The position numbers were made by a program, and so were the translations under genes. A DNA stretch of 22,278 nt from a virus, in IMG/VR virus record IMGVR_UViG_3300012924_000030, positions 1 through 22,278 of that record; one strand, written 5' to 3'. This document shows, in pieces, positions 5,014 to 10,808 of this stretch (positions are counted from its first letter, which is position 1; every line of letters begins with the position of its first letter). The notes under the pieces were generated by a model that was given only the letters and a program-made list of their open reading frames with translations, was not told the origin of the DNA and did no database searches.

Positions 5014-5036
5014 CCACCACCCTTCGGGGGTGGTGG
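5014..5036 (+). terminator. Strong GC hairpin after the 4176-5005 gene group
   Basis: CCACCACCC (5014-5022) pairs with GGGTGGTGG (5028-5036), loop TTCGG. It lies 8 nt after a stop codon and before a 160-nt gap, a position that fits a terminator or 3' end stabiliser. No T tract follows, so intrinsic termination is uncertain. Confidence 0.4.
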
Positions 5037-5057
5037 CGGTCTAGTCAGCACATGGGT

Positions 5058-5104
5058 GGCCGAATATAAGTAGGCCCCTGCCGGTGACCCGAATCAAGTA
5101 GGGT
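5058..5104 (+). repeat. Two small hairpins with a shared loop and different stems
   Basis: GGCC-GAATATAAGTA-GGCC (5058-5076) and ACCC-GAATCAAGTA-GGGT (5087-5104) share the loop core GAAT..AAGTA while the stems differ and both pair. A third short hairpin (GGG-CTTGT-CCC) follows. They lie in the 193-nt gap 5006-5198 upstream of the gene at 5199 and may form a structured leader. Confidence 0.5.
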
Positions 5105-5198
5105 ACTAAGGGCTTGTCCCCCGGATGGCAGTTCTTCGCTCATGTGCTGGCCAGTCCGCAGAAGCGGAGTGTGGATCATCACCCCACAAGGAGCGGCT

Positions 5199-5549
5199 AT
5201 GGAGAAGATGAACCCCGAAGTGAAGACCGCCTGGGTCCAGGCTCTCCGCTCCGGAGAGTACCAGCAGACCTCAGGAAGCCTGAGGGCCACAAGCGGCAGC
5301 AGGGCCAGTTACTGCTGCCTCGGAGTACTGTGCGACATCTCCGGACTTGGCAAGTGGGGTTCTAGCGACTACTACGCAATCGGCCTTCACTTCGCCCTCG
5401 GGATCCTCCCGGAAGAGGTCGCGGAGTGGGCGGGGTTCAGCTCCTCCGACCCCGCGACCGGGGAGGATGACTGGACTCGCCTGTCCTACCAGAACGACAG
5501 CGGCCTGTCGTTCGCGGACATCGCCGATCTGATCGAGGAGAACTTCTGA
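5199..5549 (+). CDS. Hypothetical phage protein with CCLGVLCDI motif (116 aa)
   Basis: ATG chosen because AAGGAG lies 5 nt upstream; longer upstream frames have no such site. Layout: an N-terminal helix (NPEVKTAWVQALRSGEY), a Ser/Arg/Gly-rich linker, YCCLGVLCDISGLGKW, a central part with LPEEVAEWAGF, and an end NDSGLSFADIADLIEENF. This layout, CCLGVLCD followed by PxEVAxWAG and NDxGxSFxxIADxIE, recurs in many actinobacterial phage proteins of unknown function (from memory of the family, not searched). Function unknown. Confidence 0.85.
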   Translation: MEKMNPEVKTAWVQALRSGEYQQTSGSLRATSGSRASYCCLGVLCDISGLGKWGSSDYYAIGLHFALGILPEEVAEWAGFSSSDPATGEDDWTRLSYQNDSGLSFADIADLIEENF

Positions 5550-5561
5550 GACTTAAGTATG

Positions 5562-5603
5562 CGACCCACCCCGGTGGGTCGTGTGCCAGCATCTCAGCAG
5601 ATG
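5562..5603 (+). promoter_or_regulatory. Two leader hairpins before the 5624 gene
   Basis: CGACCCAC (5562-5569) pairs with GTGGGTCG (5574-5581), and CATCT (5590-5594) pairs with AGATG (5599-5603). They fill the 74-nt gap before the ribosome-binding site (AAAGGG) of the next gene. No T tract follows the first hairpin. Confidence 0.45.
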
Positions 5604-5623
5604 TTGAAATTGAAAGGGCGAAC

Positions 5624-5842
5624 ATGAAGCTGTACATAGCGTCCAAGTCGAATCACCCGAACTTCGCACTCCACCCCAGCAACTTCATCGAGGTGTGTCA
5701 GTACGAAGCTGACGCCATCGACTTCGCCAGGAACCACACCTCGGACACGGACGAGAGCGCGTACGTCTACTCGATTGACATCGAGTCGCGGGTTGGATTC
5801 AGGGCCACCCGAGATGTGGTGAGCTTTGTCACCACCTACTAA
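5624..5842 (+). CDS. Hypothetical protein (72 aa)
   Basis: ATG with AAAGGG 5 nt upstream. The pattern is beta-alpha-beta (MKLYIASKS, then EVCQYEADAIDFARNHT, then AYVYSIDIESRVGFRA), seen in small phage proteins that begin with a KxYIAxxS strand. The function of that group is not known to me. Its 3' end overlaps the next start by 17 nt. Confidence 0.75.
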   Translation: MKLYIASKSNHPNFALHPSNFIEVCQYEADAIDFARNHTSDTDESAYVYSIDIESRVGFRATRDVVSFVTTY

Positions 5843-6413
5843 GAACCAGCAGATTGATGCGGTGATGAAGTTCTTGGACTCCGACCGCAACGAAGGGCGA
5901 TCTCTCAAGGAGATCGCTACCGAGATCGTCGATGGGTATCACGACCTGCTTGAGGCTGGCATCAAGAAGCCGGTCACGACGCTACGTCCAGGCATGCTCA
6001 TCAAGACTCCGTTCGACGCAAAGGTGAGGCGAGTAGCCTACCTGAACGACGGGGCGGGGAGGGTATGGATCGTCAACGAGACATCCTCGTACGGCTGGTA
6101 CGGTCCACTCGCGTGGCCTGCCTGGGGCTACTGCGAGGAGTTCTACCCGAAGAAGAGGGTGGAGATCGACGGCAAGGGCAAGATGGTCGAGATGTCTGAC
6201 GAGGACATCGAGGCCGTATGGTCCAACCCTGACTGGAGTGTGGGTCAACAGCTCTCGCTGAGTCAGAGGTCGCATGTCTACGAGATCGTGGCTACCGGCC
6301 CGCTGTGCGTGTTGATGCGCAACGTCATGACCGGAGACATCCAGGTGGACAGCAACAAGAGCCTTGAGAAGCACTACAAGGCGGAAATCAAGGGACTAGG
6401 GAGTGGATGGTAG
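5826..6413 (+). CDS. Hypothetical protein with N-terminal helical domain (195 aa)
   Basis: TTG start with GGTGAG upstream, within the end of the preceding gene. An internal GTG at 5863 is a possible alternative. Residues 6-43 look like a helical or winged-helix domain (KNQQIDAVMKFLDSD, then RSLKEIATEIVDGYHDLLEAG). The rest is beta-rich, with LRPGMLIKTPFDAKVRRVAYL and two Trp/Tyr-rich patches. The C-terminal half repeats a beta-barrel-like theme (SVGQQLSLSQRSHVYEIVATG). No catalytic motif. It overlaps the next GTG by 1 nt. Confidence 0.75.
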   Translation: MSPPTKNQQIDAVMKFLDSDRNEGRSLKEIATEIVDGYHDLLEAGIKKPVTTLRPGMLIKTPFDAKVRRVAYLNDGAGRVWIVNETSSYGWYGPLAWPAWGYCEEFYPKKRVEIDGKGKMVEMSDEDIEAVWSNPDWSVGQQLSLSQRSHVYEIVATGPLCVLMRNVMTGDIQVDSNKSLEKHYKAEIKGLGSGW

Positions 6414-6505
6414 TGAACCTGTGGCTCGCCATGGTGGGGATGCTCAACTTCTGGCTGTCCGGATTCGCCACAGCCATGCTGATCATGAGTAGGAAGAAGA
6501 AGTGA
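6413..6505 (+). CDS. Single-helix membrane peptide (30 aa)
   Basis: GTG start overlapping the preceding TAG by one base. One transmembrane helix (LWLAMVGMLNFWLSGFATAM) ends in a basic tail SRKKK, which predicts N-out/C-in topology by the positive-inside rule. It overlaps the next gene by 4 nt (GTGA). It is the first of four consecutive small membrane proteins. Function unknown; such peptides in phages often act on the cell envelope or superinfection. Confidence 0.6.
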   Translation: MNLWLAMVGMLNFWLSGFATAMLIMSRKKK

Positions 6506-6654
6506 ACAAGTACGACTACGCCTTGATCGCGGGCATCGTCGCCTTCGCGGCGGTTGCCCTGTGGTATCAGCTCCGCTATCACAAGCTGGTGGACGACGTG
6601 ATCTACGTGCTGTCCAACCTGCCCGACTGCAGCAACAGCAAGGAGGAGGACTGA
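6502..6654 (+). CDS. Small membrane protein (50 aa)
   Basis: GTG start in a GTGA overlap with the preceding stop. The layout is a transmembrane helix near the N-terminus (YALIAGIVAFAAVALWYQL), a basic patch (RYHK), an amphipathic helix (LVDDVIYVLSNL) and a Cys-containing acidic tail. The end of the gene (AAGGAGGAGG) supplies the ribosome-binding site for the next gene, whose ATG overlaps the TGA (TGATG). Confidence 0.65.
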   Translation: MNKYDYALIAGIVAFAAVALWYQLRYHKLVDDVIYVLSNLPDCSNSKEED

Positions 6655-6782
6655 TGGACTTCCTGAACGATCTCGGTAAGGTCTTCAAGACTATGGTCAC
6701 CGACCCACTCGCGGTAATCTGGGTGGCGTTCTGCCTGGCCCTGATCATCTTCGGGGTCACCCTGCTCCTGGTCAGCAACTGA
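6654..6782 (+). CDS. Small membrane protein (42 aa)
   Basis: ATG in a TGATG overlap, with a very strong Shine-Dalgarno in the upstream gene. It has an amphipathic N-terminus (MDFLNDLGKVFKTMVTDP) and one strong transmembrane helix (AVIWVAFCLALIIFGVTLLL) ending at the C-terminus. This layout resembles holin-like or tail-anchored membrane peptides, but nothing specific identifies it. Confidence 0.65.
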   Translation: MDFLNDLGKVFKTMVTDPLAVIWVAFCLALIIFGVTLLLVSN

Positions 6783-6804
6783 ACACCAACGGTAAGGAGT
6801 CAGA

Positions 6805-6870
6805 GTGATCACCCTCTTCATCGGCATCGTGATCGGTGTCCTGATCGGCAAGAAACTGCTAGGCGACTGA
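6805..6870 (+). CDS. Single-helix membrane peptide (21 aa)
   Basis: GTG start with TAAGGAG 6 nt upstream, an unusually good ribosome-binding site for such a short ORF. The product is one hydrophobic helix (ITLFIGIVIGVLIG) with a basic end (KKLLGD). The good initiation site and membrane character support translation. It is the last gene before the leftward terminator at 6880-6900. Confidence 0.5.
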   Translation: MITLFIGIVIGVLIGKKLLGD

Positions 6871-6879
6871 CAGCAAAAA

Positions 6880-6900
6880 GCCCCTCCCGGAAGGAGGGGC
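6880..6900 (-). terminator. Intrinsic terminator of the leftward operon
   Basis: GCCCCTCC (6880-6887) and GGAGGGGC (6893-6900) form an 8-bp stem with a 5-nt loop. Read on the minus strand the hairpin is followed by TTTTTG, a classical intrinsic terminator. On the plus strand no T tract follows, so rightward transcripts are probably not stopped here. Confidence 0.8.
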
Positions 6901-6905
6901 CCCAA

Positions 6906-7041
6906 GGGTAGAGATAGGTTAGCGTAGTCCCGTTCGATTCGGGATGTCCCCCTGGTTGGGGGTGTCGGGCTTGATTCCCGGCGAATAGGTAGGGGCACCG
7001 CCCCGTAGCCGCGCAGAGTGGTTCGACTCCACTCCTACCCA
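6906..7041 (+). ncRNA. Cluster of T-arm-like structures with tRNA-like ends
   Basis: Three T-arm-like stem-loops lie in 136 nt: TCCCG-TTCGATT-CGGGA (6928-6944), GTCGGG-CTTGATT-CCCGGC (6964-6982) and GAGTGG-TTCGACT-CCACTC (7016-7034). The third has a proper outer stem, GGTAG (6988-6992) with CTACC (7035-7039), stacked on a 6-bp T-stem as in the 40-nt family but with a 23-nt linker. Alternatively GGGTAG at 6906-6911 pairs with CTACCC (7035-7040), enclosing the whole cluster. A CCCCC-TGGTT-GGGGG hairpin (6948-6962) lies between the first two. No complete cloverleaf with an anticodon arm can be drawn. Likely tRNA-like elements or decayed tRNA genes. Confidence 0.6.
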
Positions 7042-7054
7042 CCCATCCCCCGCG

Positions 7055-7753
7055 TCATCCCTCATAGTCCCTTTCGACTACATGCTGAGCAGTGTCGCTA
7101 CGGCTGATGCTTCCTCGGGTCACAGCATTCGCTGTGCGCCCGTCGTAGCCCCTCCGAAGCTCAGTGAGGGACTGCTGCCCAAGCAGCGCCTGGATGGCCT
7201 TCACAGCCCTCTCGTGGCGCTCCTGAACGGACTGCTTGGACGTACCTTGCTCGGCACCGATCCTGGTGAACGTGTACTGGTACTTGTAGCGCCACAGGAT
7301 GAGGTCGTAGTAGTCGTCTGGAAGCTTCTCGACAGCCGACTTGACGTCGGCGTACGAGGCGAGGTTGTTGCCACCGAGAGCAGGCTCACTCTTAGCCTTA
7401 GGCTGGGTGTCCTGGCTCATCGCGAACGACTGCCAGTCCTCGTATCGGAAGATGACTTCCAGGATGCTCTTGATCAGGTCGACCGAGTAGAAGAACCGGT
7501 CCTCTTCACCGTATCCGTAGGTCTGCGCATCCTCTGTCTTGAGGTGGGTATTCGCAGCCCGGACGAGCAAGCCCAAGAGCTTGGCCTCGAAATCTCCCTC
7601 GGTGAGGACTCTGGTGACGGTGTTCTTGTTCTCCATGATCCATACCCACATCGACTGCTTCACATCGTTGATGTCGTGGTGTGCAGGGAAGTTGGATGCA
7701 GCGATGCCCGCCGCACGGTCGACGGCGGGTGTCAAACGAGTCCAGTCAAGCAT
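7055..7753 (-). CDS. Sigma-70-like RNA polymerase sigma factor / HTH protein (232 aa)
   Basis: Start set at the ATG with AAGGAG 8 nt upstream on the minus strand. An upstream in-frame ATG would lack this site. Residues about 10-80 resemble a sigma region 2-like helical domain (AVDRAAGIAASNF, DINDVKQSMWVWI). The C-terminal part looks like sigma region 4: AVEKLPDDYYDLILWRYKY, then the HTH YTFTRIGAEQGTSKQSVQER and HERAVKAIQALLG. A 40-residue basic and Ser/Thr-rich tail follows. It probably redirects host RNA polymerase or binds DNA as a transcription regulator. Last gene of a four-gene operon, overlapping the preceding one in a TGATG. Confidence 0.75.
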   Translation of the reverse strand: MLDWTRLTPAVDRAAGIAASNFPAHHDINDVKQSMWVWIMENKNTVTRVLTEGDFEAKLLGLLVRAANTHLKTEDAQTYGYGEEDRFFYSVDLIKSILEVIFRYEDWQSFAMSQDTQPKAKSEPALGGNNLASYADVKSAVEKLPDDYYDLILWRYKYQYTFTRIGAEQGTSKQSVQERHERAVKAIQALLGQQSLTELRRGYDGRTANAVTRGSISRSDTAQHVVERDYEG

Positions 7754-7884
7754 CAGCGGTACTCCTTGTGATCTTCGGGGCAATGAACGGGGCATCGGGT
7801 CCACGTGTCGTACTGTTCGCAGGACTCACAGTAGTCCCAGTAGTGACAGTGCCCGAACGAGCACAGGCACTCATCCTCCTCCAT
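7753..7884 (-). CDS. Small Cys/His-rich protein (43 aa)
   Basis: ATG in a TGATG overlap with the upstream gene, and its TGA overlaps the sigma-like start. It has seven Cys and several His residues in 43 aa (C-L-C, GHCHYWDYCESC, RCPVHC), a typical two-site zinc-knuckle composition. The 3' end carries the AAGGAG for the next gene. A zinc-binding adaptor role, perhaps acting with the adjacent sigma-like protein, is inferred from position only. Confidence 0.7.
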   Translation of the reverse strand: MEEDECLCSFGHCHYWDYCESCEQYDTWTRCPVHCPEDHKEYR

Positions 7885-8051
7885 CAGCACTCCTTGTACA
7901 CGTAGTCGACGGGATGCTTACCGCAGGGCTCGTAGCCTTCGGGCTTCTGGCAGCCGTCGCAGTCCAGTACTTCCGCAAGCCTCCTGTCGCGCCCCTGAAG
8001 GGCGCGCACTTGGGGTGAGTACTGGCGACACCACTCAAACCAGTCGGTCAC
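7884..8051 (-). CDS. Small Cys-containing protein (55 aa)
   Basis: GTG start in a GTGA overlap with the stop of the phosphoesterase gene. The N-terminal half is helical (DWFEWCRQYSPQVRALQGRDRRLAEVL). The C-terminal half has CDGCQKPEGYEPCGKH and a terminal Cys, suggesting a small zinc-binding motif. It ends in a TGATG with the next gene. Unrecognised, but frame, overlaps and Cys pattern support it as real. Confidence 0.7.
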   Translation of the reverse strand: MTDWFEWCRQYSPQVRALQGRDRRLAEVLDCDGCQKPEGYEPCGKHPVDYVYKEC

Positions 8052-8818
8052 AGCCTTTCGCCCTTGAAGTAACCGAGGCGATCCACTAGAGTCACCAGCT
8101 CAGGCCACACCCTCTTCCCGTCGTCCTCCAGCCATGCGAATGACTGTTGCCAGGACACGGCTCCATCCTTCACGTATGTCGCAGCCACGGGGTCCATGAT
8201 ACTTCCAGTGTTCATCGTGAACCTGGGTGACACCTTGCCCGAGTAGCCGAATGCCCGGGTGATCAGGAAAGGTTGGTGCGTATGACCGAAGATGAAGGAC
8301 TTGTCACTGCCGTATCGCTTGGTGAACTTGAGATCCCAGGCGCTAGCGCTGGCACAGTAGCCGCCAGCCTCGTGGCCGTGTACTGCCAGCGTGTTGGTAG
8401 CCACACGGAGCGGACCACGTTCGTAACTGATGTCGAGGTCAGCCAGCTCGAACAGGCTGGATACTTCCAGCGTTCGAAGGTTGGTCAGTGGCGCGGCGTA
8501 TTTACGGACGAACTCCCGGAGCCGAAGGTCGTGATTCCCTTCCAGCCACACAATCTTGGCCTGTGGGGCAGCCTCCCGAAGGGGAAGGAGAAAGTCCTGC
8601 CGGTAGCCGTCTACGTGCTCCTGTAGGGTGTCGGCATACTCTCCTGCGGTACCCTTGGACCACTGTGATACCTGAGGGAAGTCGATGCCATCCCCGATCT
8701 GTATGACCTGGTCGGGCTGGTATGTCGCAGCGACCTTCAGGATCTTGTCCAGTACTACCGCATCGTGATACGGGTACTGGATGTCCGGTATGACGAGCGT
8801 ACTCCTAGTCTTTGCCAT
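8048..8818 (-). CDS. Calcineurin-like metallophosphoesterase (256 aa)
   Basis: The start MAKTRSTLVIPD is preferred over an ATG 42 nt upstream because an extended -10 box ends 6 nt before it. Metallophosphoesterase motifs appear in order: DIQ (D12; the usual His is Gln), GDGID, GNHD, HGH and GHTHQP. These residues normally coordinate two metal ions that hydrolyse phosphomonoesters or phosphodiesters, including nucleic acid ends. Length is normal for phage members. First gene of the minus-strand operon. The substrate is unknown; roles in DNA end or nucleotide processing are plausible. Confidence 0.9.
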   Translation of the reverse strand: MAKTRSTLVIPDIQYPYHDAVVLDKILKVAATYQPDQVIQIGDGIDFPQVSQWSKGTAGEYADTLQEHVDGYRQDFLLPLREAAPQAKIVWLEGNHDLRLREFVRKYAAPLTNLRTLEVSSLFELADLDISYERGPLRVATNTLAVHGHEAGGYCASASAWDLKFTKRYGSDKSFIFGHTHQPFLITRAFGYSGKVSPRFTMNTGSIMDPVAATYVKDGAVSWQQSFAWLEDDGKRVWPELVTLVDRLGYFKGERL

Positions 8819-8824
8819 GTCTCC

Positions 8825-8833
8825 ACTATACCA
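8825..8833 (-). promoter_or_regulatory. Extended -10 promoter giving a leaderless phosphoesterase mRNA
   Basis: On the minus strand TGG-TATAGT (-10 at 8830-8825) is an extended -10 box. Counting 7 nt downstream places the transcription start at 8818, the A of the ATG, so the transcript may be leaderless, which is common in actinobacteria. No clear -35 is seen, as expected for extended -10 promoters. Confidence 0.55.
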
Positions 8834-8851
8834 CACGGAAGGATCACCCGT

Positions 8852-9040
8852 ATGACTCACCCAGACATGCGTGAGCGCAAGCAGATCACCGTCAAGATGA
8901 CCGAACAGTTCGCGAAGGACCTGAACCTGATCTTCGCGACATACGGTAAGACCGATGTGTCATACGTAGTACGAGAGGGCATCTCAGCGCAGGCTGACTA
9001 CATACGCAGCCGTATCGCTGAGTCATACAAGGAGGTGTGA
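8852..9040 (+). CDS. Ribbon-helix-helix-like DNA-binding protein (62 aa)
   Basis: ATG with GGAAGG 9 nt upstream. The pattern is RHH-like: a beta strand (KQITVKMTEQ), helix A (FAKDLNLIFATYG), a short turn (KTDVS) and helix B (VVREGISAQADYIRSRIAESYKEV). RHH proteins dimerise and bind inverted repeats as repressors. It is divergent from the phosphoesterase, with the two starts 34 bp apart, so it may control that promoter. A perfect inverted repeat over its own stop codon (9035-9052) could also be its operator. Confidence 0.65.
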   Translation: MTHPDMRERKQITVKMTEQFAKDLNLIFATYGKTDVSYVVREGISAQADYIRSRIAESYKEV

Positions 9041-9059
9041 CGCAGGTCACACATACTAT
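9035..9059 (+). promoter_or_regulatory. Inverted repeat and possible promoter before the 9089 gene
   Basis: GTGTGAC (9035-9041) and GTCACAC (9046-9052) form a perfect 7-bp inverted repeat with a GCAG spacer, overlapping the end of the RHH-like gene. A -10-like TACTAT (9054-9059) follows directly. An operator overlapping a promoter is one reading; an mRNA hairpin is the other. Confidence 0.45.
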
Positions 9060-9088
9060 GAAATTTCCTGAGAGGAAGGGCTGAATCG

Positions 9089-9277
9089 ATGAACCCACAG
9101 ATCGGCGCTGAGGCGCCTCTCGTGCGATGGATGGGGAGTTGGGTCACCGAGCCCTATAGAGCCGCGCAGCGGGCCTCCAGGCCCCGCGTAGAGGTACCTC
9201 TGGTGATGCCGGAGCCTGAGTCTGTAGTAATCAGGCTGCATCCGGAGTCTCGGCCCTACCCGTACGAGTGGAGCTAG
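9089..9277 (+). CDS. Hypothetical Pro/Arg-rich protein (62 aa)
   Basis: ATG preceded by GAGAGGAAGGG at a slightly long spacing. The product has two Trp-containing stretches near the N-terminus (LVRWMGSWVTEPYRAAQR), then a Pro-rich region (VEVPLVMPEPESVVIRLHPE) and YPYEWS at the end. It has no Cys and no predicted transmembrane helix. I do not recognise it. Ribosome-binding site and spacing make it plausible. Confidence 0.55.
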   Translation: MNPQIGAEAPLVRWMGSWVTEPYRAAQRASRPRVEVPLVMPEPESVVIRLHPESRPYPYEWS

Positions 9278-9527
9278 GGTGAATGTGGGGTGCGCCTCCG
9301 ATTTGGTGGCGTGTGCTAAACTGAAGTTGTAGTTAAACAGTATGCGCAACAATCACATCGATCCGACAGAGCCTCAAGGCGACGGAGAGATCGGATCTGG
9401 TGAACCAGGCGCCTACGTAGCTACTAGTTAGACACCAGTAGGGCCCTTGAGGGGCCCTAAAGGTTGACACCATAGACACTGGTAGGGCCACCCTTCAGGG
9501 GTGGCCTTACTGCTAGGCGGGGAGAAG
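9278..9527 (+). promoter_or_regulatory. Long structured leader upstream of the WhiB gene
   Basis: A possible extended -10 (TGC-TAAACT, 9314-9322) would give a leader of about 200 nt. The leader holds an inverted repeat GATCCGA/TCGGATC (9360-9366, 9391-9397), a CTGG-TGAA-CCAG hairpin and two similar hairpins: AGGGCCC/GGGCCCT (9440-9458) and GGCCACCC/GGGTGGCC (9486-9506). Each of the last two is preceded by a copy of AGACAC-YRGTAGGGCC. The 12-nt CGTAGCTACTAG (9416-9427) also occurs at 2393-2404. This could be an attenuation or RNA-based control region; function is inferred. Confidence 0.5.
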
Positions 9528-9980
9528 ATGAGAAACGGACCACTGGTACCACTGCTGCGACCTACCTCTTGGGCTGTGTCCTACGAGGAGTGGAGGGACG
9601 AAGCAGCCTGCACTGGGCTTCCGGTTGAACAGTTCGAACTGACGGACAGTCTGAGTAAGGGTGTCCAGCATGAACCGATCGCTCAAGGGTTGAAGGTGTG
9701 TGCATCCTGCCCTGTCAGGCAGGAGTGCGGTGTCAACTCCAGTGAACTGGATAGGTACTGGACTACCCGAGGTGGACAACCCCCTGAGGGGTTGTTCCCA
9801 GATGCCGAACGCCCTGACTATCAGTCTGTTAGGGCTGGAAGGACTGGATTCGCTCCGGGCGAGGGCCCTGCACGAACCCCACAGGTAACCTGCAAGCGTG
9901 ATCACGATGACTGGATGATCGACGGCAGGGGTAAGCGTCGGTGTCGGACCTGCCAGAAGAGGAAGAACACCGGTAGTTAG
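9528..9980 (+). CDS. WhiB-family Fe-S transcription regulator with C-terminal zinc finger (150 aa)
   Basis: ATG with GGGGAGAAG directly upstream. Four Cys (C28, C58, C61, C67) have exact WhiB spacing C-x29-CxxC-x5-C, the ligands of a [4Fe-4S] cluster; WhiB proteins bind sigma factor region 4 and DNA. The usual G-V/I-W-G-G turn is replaced by WTTRGGQPPEG (78-88). A C-terminal segment after a 30-residue linker, C122-KRDH...RRCRTC142, looks like an added zinc knuckle with basic residues. Phage WhiB proteins are known to alter host gene expression or block superinfection. Sits at the head of the DNA-metabolism arm. Confidence 0.88.
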   Translation: MRNGPLVPLLRPTSWAVSYEEWRDEAACTGLPVEQFELTDSLSKGVQHEPIAQGLKVCASCPVRQECGVNSSELDRYWTTRGGQPPEGLFPDAERPDYQSVRAGRTGFAPGEGPARTPQVTCKRDHDDWMIDGRGKRRCRTCQKRKNTGS

Positions 9981-9986
9981 GGGTCG

Positions 9987-9995
9987 TGCTAAGAT
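9987..9995 (+). promoter_or_regulatory. Extended -10 promoter giving a leaderless exonuclease mRNA
   Basis: TGC-TAAGAT (-10 at 9990-9995) lies 6 nt before the ATG at 10002, so initiation 7 nt downstream falls on the A of the ATG. No Shine-Dalgarno precedes the gene. The spacing is identical to the phosphoesterase promoter on the other strand. Confidence 0.6.
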
Positions 9996-10001
9996 TGACT
10001 G

Positions 10002-10808
10002 ATGGAACACATCTCGTTCAGCCAGTGGAAGACTTACTCCAGCTGCCCCCGCCAGTGGTACCTCTCCCGCCTGAAGGGCGGGGAGGAGAAGCAGTCATGG
10101 TACATACCTATCGGTAGCTCAGTCCATGACAAGATCGAGGCTCGCCTCAAGGGCGAGCCTGACCGTCCGATGGAAGACTACTTCTATCCGATCGTGTCTA
10201 AGCAGATGCGCATCGAGCCGGATCTTTCAGCCTGGCTGGCTGGTGGTCCGGCAGATGCGCCTATCACTCACGAGAAGGCCCTTCAGAGGGCCGTGGAGTG
10301 CTACGAGAAGGCCGAGGAGGAGCTAGCTGACCTGGATGTCTGGGAGGTTGAGTACGACGCCTCAGGCGGGCTTCCGGGGCTTGACGTACCAGTCAAGGCG
10401 TTCATCGACATCATCGCGGAGCACAAGAAGAAGGGCCCGGTGATCGTGGACTGGAAGACGGGCTCAACCAAGCCCGACAACTTCCAGCTCATCACCTACG
10501 CAGCCCTACTGAAGCACAACGATCACGACGCTACGTTCTGCGTAGACCAGTTCGACTTCGGTAGGTATGTCATGCTGGCTCCAGGCGCAGCGAACACCAG
10601 GTACGTGGACCTGTCAGAGGTCAACCCGGCCGAGGTTGGGGCCAAGTACCAAGAGGTACTGGAACGGATCGAGGGCAAGCACTACGAGACCAAGGCTGGC
10701 TTCATGTGCAAGTTCTGCTTCCAATCCGAGAACTGCATGGTCAACTCAGGCATCACCCCAAGGACCACCTTCTACGATCACTCCACAGAGGACGGATACC
10801 CATACTGA
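10002..10808 (+). CDS. Cas4-family PD-(D/E)XK exonuclease (268 aa)
   Basis: The N-terminal motif SQWKTYSSCPRQWYL with C15 is typical of RecB/Cas4 nucleases. The active site is represented by H42 (SVHDKIE), D136 (FIDII), D150 and K152 (VIVDWKTG) and Q162 (QLITYAALL). C236, C239 and C245 near the C-terminus (CKFC...NC) with C15 form the Fe-S ligand set of the Cas4 group. Such enzymes resect DNA ends and are common in actinobacteriophage replication and recombination modules. The start is set by a promoter -10 box just upstream, so the mRNA is probably leaderless. The stop overlaps the next ATG (TGATG). Confidence 0.92.
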   Translation: MEHISFSQWKTYSSCPRQWYLSRLKGGEEKQSWYIPIGSSVHDKIEARLKGEPDRPMEDYFYPIVSKQMRIEPDLSAWLAGGPADAPITHEKALQRAVECYEKAEEELADLDVWEVEYDASGGLPGLDVPVKAFIDIIAEHKKKGPVIVDWKTGSTKPDNFQLITYAALLKHNDHDATFCVDQFDFGRYVMLAPGAANTRYVDLSEVNPAEVGAKYQEVLERIEGKHYETKAGFMCKFCFQSENCMVNSGITPRTTFYDHSTEDGYPY

